Origin: Leucobacter denitrificans
Lineage (GTDB): Bacteria > Actinomycetota > Actinomycetes > Actinomycetales > Microbacteriaceae
Length of the DNA stretch: 64,000 nt
Direction: 5' to 3'
Assembly (NCBI RefSeq): GCF_014396385.1
Contig: NZ_CP060716.1
Coordinates: 744,001 to 808,000 of the forward strand
Shown here: positions 8,508 through 16,132 of the stretch, piece after piece
Numbering within the stretch: the stretch's first letter is position 1
How the letters are laid out: every line of letters starts with the position of its first letter
Program-made: the position numbers and the translations under genes
The notes under the pieces: generated by a model
The model's database searches: none
The model's input: the letters and a program-made list of their open reading frames with translations, nothing else
Told to the model about the DNA's origin: nothing

Positions 8508-10235
8508 ATGGAGTTTGGACTCATCGCCGTAGCCGCAGTCATCGTGCTTGTCGGTGTGTCACTCCTCAGCGGTCGAATCGGTATCGCAGCACCGTTAGCA
8601 CTCGTGCTCGTCGGCATCGGCATCGGGTACATTCCCGGGGTTCCGCTCATCGTGATCGACCCCGAGATTATTTTGCTCGGCGTTCTTCCGCCCATCTTGT
8701 ACGCGGCGGCCGTGAACGTGCCATTCGTTGATTTTCGGCGGAATTTGAGACCCGTCGCGGGACTCTCGGTCTTGTTGGTGCTTATATCTGCGGTAATTGT
8801 CGGAGTGCTGCTGCACCTTGCCGTTCCCCAGCTACCTCTCCCGGTCGCAATCGCACTTGGTGCAGTGATCAGCCCGCCCGACGCCGTGGCAGCAACGTCG
8901 ATTGGTAAGCGCCTCGGCCTGCCAGAACGCATCATCTCGATCCTCGAGGGCGAGAGCCTCGTCAACGATGCGACCTCGCTCGTACTCCTGCGCACCGCCC
9001 TCGCCGCGGTTGGCGGCGGCTTCGTCTTTTGGAACGCCGCGGGTTCGTTCGCGTATTCCGTAGTCGCCGCACTCGCCGTTGGGCTCATCATGGGCGTTAT
9101 TACTGTGTGGATCCGGTCGCGCATCAACAACCCGGTCTACGACACGCTCATCTCGTTTGTCGTGCCCTTCATCTCGTTCATTCCGGCAGAAGAGATCGGC
9201 GCTTCTGGTGTACTCGCGGTCGTGGTAACCGGGCTCTACACCGGGCACTCTTCGGCACGCCACTTCAACGCCATCACCCGCACGAACGAGCGCCTGAACT
9301 GGCGCACGCTGCAGTTCATCCTCGAAAACGGCGTGTTCTTGCTCATGGGTCTGCAGCTTCACGAACTCGTCAACGAGGTGCTCGGATCACCGTTCCATCT
9401 TGGCAAGATCACACTTATTTCGGTCTGTCTCGTCGCCCTGCTGATCGTGTGTCGCGCCCTGTTTATCGTTCCGCTCATCTTCTCGATGCGGGGTCAGGAG
9501 CGAAGAAATCAGTCGCGCGGAGACAGCATCTCGAGGCTTGAAGAGCGCCTCGCACGAAAAGGCAAGGGCGACGATGAGCGCGCAGCCAGGCGGATTCAGC
9601 TTCTCAGGCAACGGGCTCAGGCCGATCTCGACCACGACCTCGAGCAGCAACTCGGCTGGCGCGAGGGCGTCGTACTCAGCTGGAGCGCGATGCGCGGCGT
9701 TGTCACGCTTGCTGCCGCCCAATCGATCCCCTCCGAGGTTCCCTACCGCCCCCAGATCGTGCTCATCGCGTTCCTCGTCGCGGTGTTCACGCTGCTCTTA
9801 CACGGGCTCACACTTCCCGCAGTGATTCGCTGGCTCTGGCCCGCGGGCGTGAAGAGCGGACTCGATCGCACTGAGCTCGCAGCTCTCGGGCGCGACCTAG
9901 TCGAGGCCGGAGTTGACGCCATCGACGACGAGTTGAGTCTCGAAACCGAGGATCCGGAGCGCACGATCTCGCCCGATGCGGCAGTCGAACGCGCAAAGAC
10001 GAGCACTCGAAATGCGATCGCACCACTGAGTTTTGATGCACCGCCTACCGGTGCGCACCCGACAACCGAAACGCCCGCAGCCGCCTACGCCCGACTCGCT
10101 CGCCTCGCGCTTGAAGCTCAGCGCACCGCGCTCAATGAGGAGCGCGCAATCGGCCGCTATAGTTCGAAAGCGATTCGCGCGGCCGAGCTCGCTCTCGACG
10201 CACACGAGGCTCGCATCACGCCGTTCAATCACTGA
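8508..10235 (+). CDS. Na+/H+ antiporter, CPA1 (NhaP/YjcE-like) family
   Basis: 575 residues. About 12 membrane helices occupy residues 1-410, interrupted by a hydrophilic loop at about 330-385, and a soluble C-terminal region of about 130 residues follows. The ion-binding helices carry SPPDAVA and EGESLVNDA, the CPA1 signatures with the conserved Asp residues, and LSWSAMRGVVTLAAA matches a conserved late helix. It should exchange cytoplasmic Na+ (or K+) for H+ across the plasma membrane. It lies 13 bases after the AlkZ-like gene with GAGGTT before the ATG, so it may be the third gene of that transcript. Ion preference cannot be told from sequence. Confidence 0.92.
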   Translation: MEFGLIAVAAVIVLVGVSLLSGRIGIAAPLALVLVGIGIGYIPGVPLIVIDPEIILLGVLPPILYAAAVNVPFVDFRRNLRPVAGLSVLLVLISAVIVGVLLHLAVPQLPLPVAIALGAVISPPDAVAATSIGKRLGLPERIISILEGESLVNDATSLVLLRTALAAVGGGFVFWNAAGSFAYSVVAALAVGLIMGVITVWIRSRINNPVYDTLISFVVPFISFIPAEEIGASGVLAVVVTGLYTGHSSARHFNAITRTNERLNWRTLQFILENGVFLLMGLQLHELVNEVLGSPFHLGKITLISVCLVALLIVCRALFIVPLIFSMRGQERRNQSRGDSISRLEERLARKGKGDDERAARRIQLLRQRAQADLDHDLEQQLGWREGVVLSWSAMRGVVTLAAAQSIPSEVPYRPQIVLIAFLVAVFTLLLHGLTLPAVIRWLWPAGVKSGLDRTELAALGRDLVEAGVDAIDDELSLETEDPERTISPDAAVERAKTSTRNAIAPLSFDAPPTGAHPTTETPAAAYARLARLALEAQRTALNEERAIGRYSSKAIRAAELALDAHEARITPFNH

Positions 10236-10246
10236 CCCGATAGGGA

Positions 10247-10828
10247 TCAGACGATTTCAACACCAGCCGCCGCAAGCTCCTTGAGGGCCGCCACCGAAGA
10301 CTCAGCGGCAACGCCCGCGATGAGGTCGCTGAGCACGCGCACCCGCAAGCCTTGATTCACTGCATCGAGTGCCGATGCCCGCACACAATAATCGGTCGCG
10401 ATGCCAACAACATCGAGCTCGTCGATTCCTCGCGAGCGGAGAACCTCTGCAAGCGTGCTGCCGTCTACTGCTTCACCCTCGAACGCAGAGTAGGCGGGCT
10501 CCCCCATGCCTTTGCGAACATGCACATCGATGTGATCGATGTCTAGCGACGGGTGATAGTCGGCCCCATTCGTGTCCGCAACACAGTGCACAGGCCAGGT
10601 CGAGACAAAATCTGGATCCGCACCCTCACTCGCAAAATGCCCGCCGTTGTCGCCCTCGGCGTCGTGCCAATCACGTGACGCGGCAATGAGTTCGTACTGC
10701 TCCGAGCTTCGCGGGTCTTGCAGGAGTTCGGTCACGCCTGAGGCAACCCTCGATCCGCCTTCGACCCCGAGCGCACCACCCTCAGTGAAGTCATTCTGCA
10801 CGTCAACGATCAGCAGTGCACGAGCCAC
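10247..10828 (-). CDS. pncA: nicotinamidase (isochorismatase-like hydrolase)
   Basis: 193 residues. It deamidates nicotinamide to nicotinate in NAD salvage. The catalytic triad of the family is visible: D9 in LIVDVQNDF, K106 in VRKGM, and C148 in ATDYCV preceded by the cis-peptide region. Metal ligands are D53, H55 and H64 in the RDWHD...GGHF segment. The GTG start at 10828 has AAAGGTGG upstream. It converges on the antiporter gene with 11 bases between stops. No other NAD genes are adjacent. Pyrazinamidase activity would be expected of this family. Confidence 0.92.
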   Translation of the reverse strand: MARALLIVDVQNDFTEGGALGVEGGSRVASGVTELLQDPRSSEQYELIAASRDWHDAEGDNGGHFASEGADPDFVSTWPVHCVADTNGADYHPSLDIDHIDVHVRKGMGEPAYSAFEGEAVDGSTLAEVLRSRGIDELDVVGIATDYCVRASALDAVNQGLRVRVLSDLIAGVAAESSVAALKELAAAGVEIV

Positions 10829-10916
10829 AGCGATCCACCTTTCGATTCGATGCCCTGAAGCACCACACTACGTGGGAGCCGAGGACTTCGCCAGGCAGGC
10901 CGTCTCACCCGACAAA

Positions 10917-11405
10917 CTAGGCCGAACGCACCGGATTTTGGTGATGGCTGAACACAATGCTCGTGCGGGTTGACGAAACTGCGGGGTGCGCCGAAAGGTG
11001 CTCCATGACGAAATCTCGCACGTGGTCTGAGTCGCGAGCCGCGAGATGGATGATGAAGTCTTCGACGCCACCCAGGAAGAACAGCTGCATCACTTCAGGA
11101 AGCGCGCGAAGCTCGTCGCTCATCTCGGCGATGCGCTGCCGCGCACCCGACCGCACAGTGACGCTGACGAGCACCTGCAGATCGAGACCCATTGCACGCG
11201 GATCGACCGACGCGGTGAACCCCGAGATCACACCCCGCGTCACGAGGTTACGCACGCGCGCAATGCAGGTCGAGGCCGCAACGCCCACACGCTCAGCGAG
11301 CTCAGCATTCGTAATTCGACCGTTCAACTGGAGCTCGTCTAAGATCTTGCGGTCGATGGCGTCTAGATCGAGCTCTGGGCGCAGATTCTTCGAGTCCATG
11401 GGCAA
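10917..11405 (-). CDS. Lrp/AsnC-family regulator, probable regulator of ald (AldR-like)
   Basis: 162 residues. An N-terminal helix-turn-helix (about 15-65: DAIDRKILDELQLNGRITNAEL... up to GVISGFTASVD) is followed by the alpha/beta RAM effector domain (about 75-150) that binds amino acids and builds octamers. It is divergent from alanine dehydrogenase, the arrangement of AldR in mycobacteria, so it probably senses alanine and controls ald and itself. Start: TTG at 11405 lies 5 bases after GAGGAG, whereas the ATG at 11399 lies 11 bases after it, so either is possible. Confidence 0.9.
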   Translation of the reverse strand: MPMDSKNLRPELDLDAIDRKILDELQLNGRITNAELAERVGVAASTCIARVRNLVTRGVISGFTASVDPRAMGLDLQVLVSVTVRSGARQRIAEMSDELRALPEVMQLFFLGGVEDFIIHLAARDSDHVRDFVMEHLSAHPAVSSTRTSIVFSHHQNPVRSA

Positions 11406-11598
11406 AATCTCTCCTCAGCTTCACCTACCAGGGGCATCCGCACGAAATCCGAAGAGAATTCATCAAATCTCGATGGAAATCGAATATACTTCAACCCTAG
11501 CGCGACTCTTCCGTGGTTTCGACCCCTGAAGTCGAAATACGACGGAGTATCTCGCGAAATTCAATCGACACAATTTACGCATTTATTTGGAGAAGATC
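11406..11598. promoter_or_regulatory. divergent lrp-ald control region, probable Lrp-family operator
   Basis: A 193-base intergenic region, clearly richer in A+T than its flanks. It has several TCGAA/TTCGA-like elements and an interrupted inverted repeat ATAC (11537-11540) / GTAT (11547-11550). Multiple weak A+T-rich sites are what Lrp-family octamers bind. Exact boxes cannot be fixed by eye. Confidence 0.4.
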
Positions 11599-12726
11599 AT
11601 GCGCGTCGGTATTCCCACCGAAATCAAGAACAACGAGAATCGCGTCGCCATCACGCAGGCTGGCGTGTTCGAACTCAAGCGTCGCGGTCACGAGGTTCTC
11701 GTGCAGGCGGGCGCTGGCCTCGGATCAGCGATCACTGATGACGAGTACATCGCAGCGGGCGCAACCATCGTTCCATCGGCAGACCAGGTGTGGGCAGACG
11801 CCGACATGATCCTCAAAGTCAAGGAGCCGATCCCCGCCGAGTACGACAAGATGCGCAAGGATCAGGTGCTGTTCACCTACCTGCACCTCGCAGCAGACAA
11901 GACGCTCAGCGAGGCAGTCGTAAAGTCGGGCACCACCGCGATCGCGTACGAGACCGTGCAGTTGCCAAACCGCGGGCTTCCGCTGCTCGCCCCAATGTCT
12001 GAGGTTGCCGGCCGCCTTTCGGTGCAGGTTGGCGCCTACTCACTTATGAAGGCAAACGGCGGCCGCGGCATGCTGCTCGGCGGCGTCACGGCTACCCGTC
12101 GCGGCAAGGTCGTCGTCATCGGCGGCGGCGCTGCTGGCGAGCAGGCGGCACGCATCGCCTACGGTATGGGTGCAGACGTCACTGTCATCGACATCTTCAT
12201 TCCACGCTTGAAGCAGCTTGAAGACGAGTTCAACGGTCGTATTCAGACCCGCACCTCGAACGCGCACAACATCACTGAGGCTCTGAAGGAAGCGGATCTC
12301 GTGATCGGCTCGGTGCTCATCCCAGGTGAGAAGGCGCCGAAGCTCGTCACCGACGAGATGGTTGCGCAGATGAAGCCGGGCTCGGTGCTCGTCGATATCG
12401 CGATCGACCAGGGCGGCTGCTTCGAGAACTCGCGTCCGACCACGCACGACGACCCCACCTTCCAGGTGCACAACTCGATCTACTACTGCGTTGCGAACAT
12501 GCCGGGCGCCGTGCCAGAGACCTCGACTGCTGCACTCACGAACGCAACGCTGCCGTACATCGTTGCGATCGCTGACAAGGGTTGGGTCAAGGCACTCTCA
12601 GACGACGAGGCACTCGCGAAGGGCCTCAACGCACACGACGGAGTCATCACGTTCAAGGGTGTCGCAGACGCGTTCCCTGAGCTCGACTTCAAGAGCGTCG
12701 ACGAGGTCCTCGCAGCGAACGCGTAA
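11599..12726 (+). CDS. ald: alanine dehydrogenase
   Basis: 375 residues. It catalyses reversible NAD-linked deamination of L-alanine to pyruvate and ammonium. Visible features: N-terminal [19 protein letters not shown], the catalytic Lys in MILKVKEP, the catalytic His in FTYLHLAAD, and the Rossmann NAD loop [16 protein letters not shown] near residue 172 followed by the adenosine-ribose Asp in DVTVIDI. The ATG at 11599 has GGAGAAG at 11589-11595. The divergent Lrp-family gene is its likely regulator, inducing ald when alanine is abundant. Confidence 0.96.
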   Translation: MRVGIPTEIKNNENRVAITQAGVFELKRRGHEVLVQAGAGLGSAITDDEYIAAGATIVPSADQVWADADMILKVKEPIPAEYDKMRKDQVLFTYLHLAADKTLSEAVVKSGTTAIAYETVQLPNRGLPLLAPMSEVAGRLSVQVGAYSLMKANGGRGMLLGGVTATRRGKVVVIGGGAAGEQAARIAYGMGADVTVIDIFIPRLKQLEDEFNGRIQTRTSNAHNITEALKEADLVIGSVLIPGEKAPKLVTDEMVAQMKPGSVLVDIAIDQGGCFENSRPTTHDDPTFQVHNSIYYCVANMPGAVPETSTAALTNATLPYIVAIADKGWVKALSDDEALAKGLNAHDGVITFKGVADAFPELDFKSVDEVLAANA

Positions 12727-12747
12727 GTTTCGCAGCGCCCACAGGCG

Positions 12748-12760
12748 TAACCTGGGATAT
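12748..12760 (+). promoter_or_regulatory. -10 box of the unknown gene at 12761, leaderless type
   Basis: TAACCT at 12748-12753, seven bases, then ATG at 12761. Confidence 0.4.
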
Positions 12761-13222
12761 ATGGATCTCAAGTTTTCATTCGGAGGGGCGTCACCTGATC
12801 ATCACGATCACGGTGGCGCCCCTTCCGGCATTCCGCTGCCCTTTGCTGGTTCGGCAACCGCGCCCGTGTCGACCTCGGGCGAACTCGATGTTGTTGTGCG
12901 TATCGATAATTCAGCAGATGCGCCGCTCGTTGTCGCCGAGGTCATAACGGGCGACGGGGTGACGTATGCGCGCGGCGACGTGAGTGTGGATCCGACAGAT
13001 GCCGCAGCTCTTGCGAAGGCAACGCGATCCGCCATTTCTCGCGCAGTGGCGGGGCTTGAGGGCCCACTCGCCGAATCAATCACGGCGGTTGAGCTGAGCT
13101 TTCAGACCGCAGCGGAGGTACTCCCGATCCTCGGAATCGACACCGAATCGCCCGTCGTCACCGAAGCGCTCCAGGCGCGACTCGGCATCAACACGGGCAC
13201 ACCGATCCGGCTCACCGCGTAG
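12761..13222 (+). CDS. conserved hypothetical protein with His/Gly-rich N-terminus
   Basis: 153 residues; not recognised. The first 30 residues are His/Asp/Gly-rich and likely disordered ([17 protein letters not shown]). The rest alternates predicted strands and helices ([19 protein letters not shown], then a helix rich in Ala). The last 45 residues ([18 protein letters not shown]... TPIRLTA) faintly recall the N-terminal domain of FGGY sugar kinases, but no nucleotide-binding motif is present, so no function is assigned. No signal peptide. It begins 34 bases after ald and ends 17 bases before the PucR-type gene. The ATG is supported by a leaderless -10 box. Confidence 0.7.
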   Translation: MDLKFSFGGASPDHHDHGGAPSGIPLPFAGSATAPVSTSGELDVVVRIDNSADAPLVVAEVITGDGVTYARGDVSVDPTDAAALAKATRSAISRAVAGLEGPLAESITAVELSFQTAAEVLPILGIDTESPVVTEALQARLGINTGTPIRLTA

Positions 13223-13227
13223 CGGAC

Positions 13228-13239
13228 TACTATCGGATT
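13228..13239 (+). promoter_or_regulatory. -10 box of the PucR-fusion gene, leaderless type
   Basis: TACTAT at 13228-13233, six bases, then GTG at 13240. The gene therefore still has its own promoter. Confidence 0.55.
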
Positions 13240-14796
13240 GTGGCACTCAGTCTTCGCAAGCTCCTACTTAATCCTTCACTGCATCTGAGAGTGTTGGTTG
13301 GCGGCGATGACGGTGATGATGCGACATCACGAGCGCTCGACCGCGAGTTTGAATGGTTGCACGCCACAGACCTCATAGACCCGACCCAGTTTCTCGGCCC
13401 TGCCGAGGTGATCCTCACCCTCGGTTGGCAGTTTCCCATTACTGATCCGGCAGACGAGTCCATTCCCGTGGTTCGCAAGAGTAACGCCGAGGTCGCCGAG
13501 ATCTACGAGAACTACGCCGCACTCATCGCCGCGCACGGGGTCATCGGTGTGGGCTTCGGCAGTGATGTCATCCACCGGGGCGTCCCCCGTGGCCTTGAGG
13601 ACGCCTGCAGGCGTCACGGCCTCATTCTCTTCGACGTACCCTACGAGATCTCGTTCATGGATCTTCTGCAAGAGGCAGCGCGTATCGTGCAGCGCGATCA
13701 GAGCGACCGCTCGATCCGCTCACTCCGGGCACAGAAGGCGATCGCGAACGCCGCAACGCGACGCGACGGGCTCACCGCCACACTCCGTGAGACCGCCAGG
13801 CAACTCGGGTGCGGTGTCGCGCTCTACGATCCGCTCGGACGACCGGTGACCACAGTGGATCCGCCTGACGGCCGGAATGTACGCGAGGACGAACTCACTC
13901 CGATCGTGCAGCGAACCCTGGCATCTGGGCATCGATTTCACTCGGTGCAGGCCGGTCCCGAACTTGAGGTCGTACTGCAGCTGCTCGGCGAATCGAACCA
14001 CCCGAGCGGCATGCTCGCGCTCACACTCAGTCGTGGATTTGACGATGTCTCACGAAACGTACTGTCGAGCGTTCTTGCGCTTGTGAGCGTTTCACTCGAG
14101 CAAAACCAGGCGCTCACCTCCTTGCACGGAACCCTACGTGAGGCTCTCCTGCAGCTCATGGTCACGGGCAATGTCTCGGTGACTCGGCACATCAGCGAGA
14201 GCTTGTGGGGCAACATGCCAGAACCACCACTCGTGGCTCTCGTCGGGATCTCTCAGAGTCACGAGGCCGCACAGCTCCTTCCCGCGCTCGAACCGTTGCA
14301 TCTGGAGGAGGATCTGCCCATATTCTTCGCACAGTGGCACGAGAATCTCGCACTACTCGCGCGAGACCGCGACGTCGATCGGGTCATTGCGCACCTAGAC
14401 GATCTCGACCTAGTTATTGGTCGATCACGCTGCGATCGTTGGGAGGGTCTCGAACTTGCGCTCGAGGAGGCCGAACGCGCGGCAACGTATGGTGAGCGAA
14501 AAAGAAGCACCGGAGTCACGCTCTTTTCGGAGATCTGGAGCGAGGGTCTTACCGACCTCATTGATGCGTCAGAGGCCGCGCACGTAGCGCGGCGTCTCCT
14601 CGGCCCCCTTCAAATCCTCGATGCTGAGCGAGGGGGCGAGCTCATCACCACGCTCCGCGTCTGGCAGTCACACTTCGGCAAGGGTCTCGTCGATCTCGAC
14701 TCAATGGTCACTGACCGCATCAAGCTTGAGGACGTTAACGCAGCGTTTGCCGAGATGCGTCAGGGCCGCGGAATTCGCAGCGTCATCGAGTACTAA
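13240..14796 (+). CDS. PucR-family regulator lacking its HTH, fused to an alcohol dehydrogenase C-terminus
   Basis: 518 residues. Residues 1-120 are the PucR N-terminal domain (LRVLVGGDDGDD, WLHATDLIDPTQFL). A GAF-like sensory region and the GGDEF-like CdaR region follow, ending ILDAERGGELITTLRVWQSHFG. In this family a C-terminal helix-turn-helix (HTH_30, normally with a VHRxTLxxR-type recognition helix) should come next. Instead residues 481-518 (DLDSMVTDRIKLEDVNAAFAEM, starting at about base 14680) are the C-terminus of a zinc-type medium-chain alcohol dehydrogenase. The protein should still sense its ligand but probably cannot bind DNA by the usual domain. The simplest cause is an in-frame deletion joining two formerly neighbouring genes. 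GTG start from the leaderless promoter. Confidence 0.82.
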   Translation: MALSLRKLLLNPSLHLRVLVGGDDGDDATSRALDREFEWLHATDLIDPTQFLGPAEVILTLGWQFPITDPADESIPVVRKSNAEVAEIYENYAALIAAHGVIGVGFGSDVIHRGVPRGLEDACRRHGLILFDVPYEISFMDLLQEAARIVQRDQSDRSIRSLRAQKAIANAATRRDGLTATLRETARQLGCGVALYDPLGRPVTTVDPPDGRNVREDELTPIVQRTLASGHRFHSVQAGPELEVVLQLLGESNHPSGMLALTLSRGFDDVSRNVLSSVLALVSVSLEQNQALTSLHGTLREALLQLMVTGNVSVTRHISESLWGNMPEPPLVALVGISQSHEAAQLLPALEPLHLEEDLPIFFAQWHENLALLARDRDVDRVIAHLDDLDLVIGRSRCDRWEGLELALEEAERAATYGERKRSTGVTLFSEIWSEGLTDLIDASEAAHVARRLLGPLQILDAERGGELITTLRVWQSHFGKGLVDLDSMVTDRIKLEDVNAAFAEMRQGRGIRSVIEY

Positions 14797-14813
14797 TCCA
14801 CGTTGTTTCGAGA

Positions 14814-14857
14814 GCTCGCGCGCCCGGTCACAGTTGTGTGGATCGGGCGCGCAAGCT
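14814..14857. terminator. bidirectional terminator between convergent genes
   Basis: GCGCGCCCG (14818-14826) pairs perfectly with CGGGCGCGC (14844-14852), with flanking AGCT elements (14813-14816 and 14854-14857) extending the stem. It sits between the convergent PucR-fusion and aminotransferase genes. Confidence 0.65.
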
Positions 14858-14860
14858 GTT

Positions 14861-16123
14861 TCATGCCTTCTGAAACGCGATAATGCGCTCGAGCGCCTCG
14901 GTGACTGCGGCTTCTCCGGCAGCGTACGAGAGGCGCACCGCCCGGTGGCCGGCCACGGGGTCGAAGTCGCTGCCAGGAACCACCGCCACGTCTGCTTGTT
15001 CGAGCAGTGCCCGGGCATAGGTCGAGGAGTCGCCGAAGCGTTCGAGCTGTGGGCCAAGTTCTGAATAGTAGTAGAACGCACCGTCTGACGGCGCCGAAGT
15101 GCCCCAATTAAGGTCTTGTGCTGCGTCGAGGATCAAAGTCCTCGCCCGAGCGAACGTTTCTACGACTGCATCGCGTTCGGCATAGGTCTCGGGAGTGAAA
15201 GCGCGCATCGCGAGTTCCTGCGCTGGCGCGGGTGGCGAAAGTGCAAAGTTCGACGCGAGAGACTCGAATGGCGCAACAAGTTCTTTCGGCAGAATTGCCC
15301 AACCCAGGCGCCACCCGGTCATGCCCCAGTACTTTGAGAACGAACTGATGACGATTGACTCGCGGCTCAATTCAATCGCGCTTACGCCACGTGGATCGGG
15401 TGCCCCCGGTTCAGGGAATGTAATGCCGTGATAGATCTCGTCACTTATGAGTCGCACGCCATGTTTGTTGCACCAGTCACTCAGTGCAGTGAGTTCTTCG
15501 CGGCCGAGCATTGTGCCGGTTGGATTTGCGGGTGACGCGACAATGAGCCCCGCGAGCTGGCCGTGCTCGGACACCGCTGCTTCAAGCAGTTCGGGTGTCG
15601 GCTGATATCGAGTCTCTGGTCCCGTCGGAATCTCGATGACCTCGATGCCGAGGGCAGTGAGGATGTTTCGATACGCGGGGTACCCCGGGCTCACGAGCGC
15701 GACCTTGTCTCCGGGATCGAACGCCGTAAGGAACACGAGTTGAAAGGCTCCGGATGATCCCGTCGTTACGGCAACGGTTGCCGGATCTACGGAAACGCCA
15801 TACCACTCGAGGTAGTGGGTAGCGATTGCTTCGCGCAGCGGAATCGTTCCGAGGGGGCCCGTGTACCCCGCGGGCTGCAGCGTTCCAGGAGCGGGCCTGG
15901 CACTCGGTTCTCCGGCGCAGAGCGACACGACGTCGTGTCCAGCAGCGCGGCGCTTTGCTACCTCGTCGGTAATCTGCATCACCTCAAACGCGGGTACTGC
16001 AGAGCGCTTCGAGGCCCCCGCAGTGCGGGGCGCTGCCAAAGGGCGCTCTGGGACGTCTGCGGGTGTCACAGAATCAAGGCTCAGCGACGGCGGCGTCTTA
16101 AAGGGTCCGGGAACTTTCACCAT
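14861..16123 (-). CDS. pyridoxal-phosphate aminotransferase, class I/II
   Basis: 420 residues, fold type I. The PLP lysine lies in SFSKYWGMTGWRLGW. TTGSSGAFQLVF is the phosphate-binding turn, ASPANPTGT holds the conserved Asn, and ISDEIYHGI the Asp that contacts the ring nitrogen. A C-terminal Arg (RAVRLSYA) binds the substrate carboxylate. The N-terminus has about 35 Pro/Ala-rich residues before the fold. The segment between GEPSARP and GYTGPLG looks roughly ten residues shorter than usual. Substrate is unknown; aspartate, alanine and aromatic specificities are all possible. GTG start at 16123. Confidence 0.85.
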   Translation of the reverse strand: MVKVPGPFKTPPSLSLDSVTPADVPERPLAAPRTAGASKRSAVPAFEVMQITDEVAKRRAAGHDVVSLCAGEPSARPAPGTLQPAGYTGPLGTIPLREAIATHYLEWYGVSVDPATVAVTTGSSGAFQLVFLTAFDPGDKVALVSPGYPAYRNILTALGIEVIEIPTGPETRYQPTPELLEAAVSEHGQLAGLIVASPANPTGTMLGREELTALSDWCNKHGVRLISDEIYHGITFPEPGAPDPRGVSAIELSRESIVISSFSKYWGMTGWRLGWAILPKELVAPFESLASNFALSPPAPAQELAMRAFTPETYAERDAVVETFARARTLILDAAQDLNWGTSAPSDGAFYYYSELGPQLERFGDSSTYARALLEQADVAVVPGSDFDPVAGHRAVRLSYAAGEAAVTEALERIIAFQKA

Positions 16124-16132
16124 TCCTCCACG

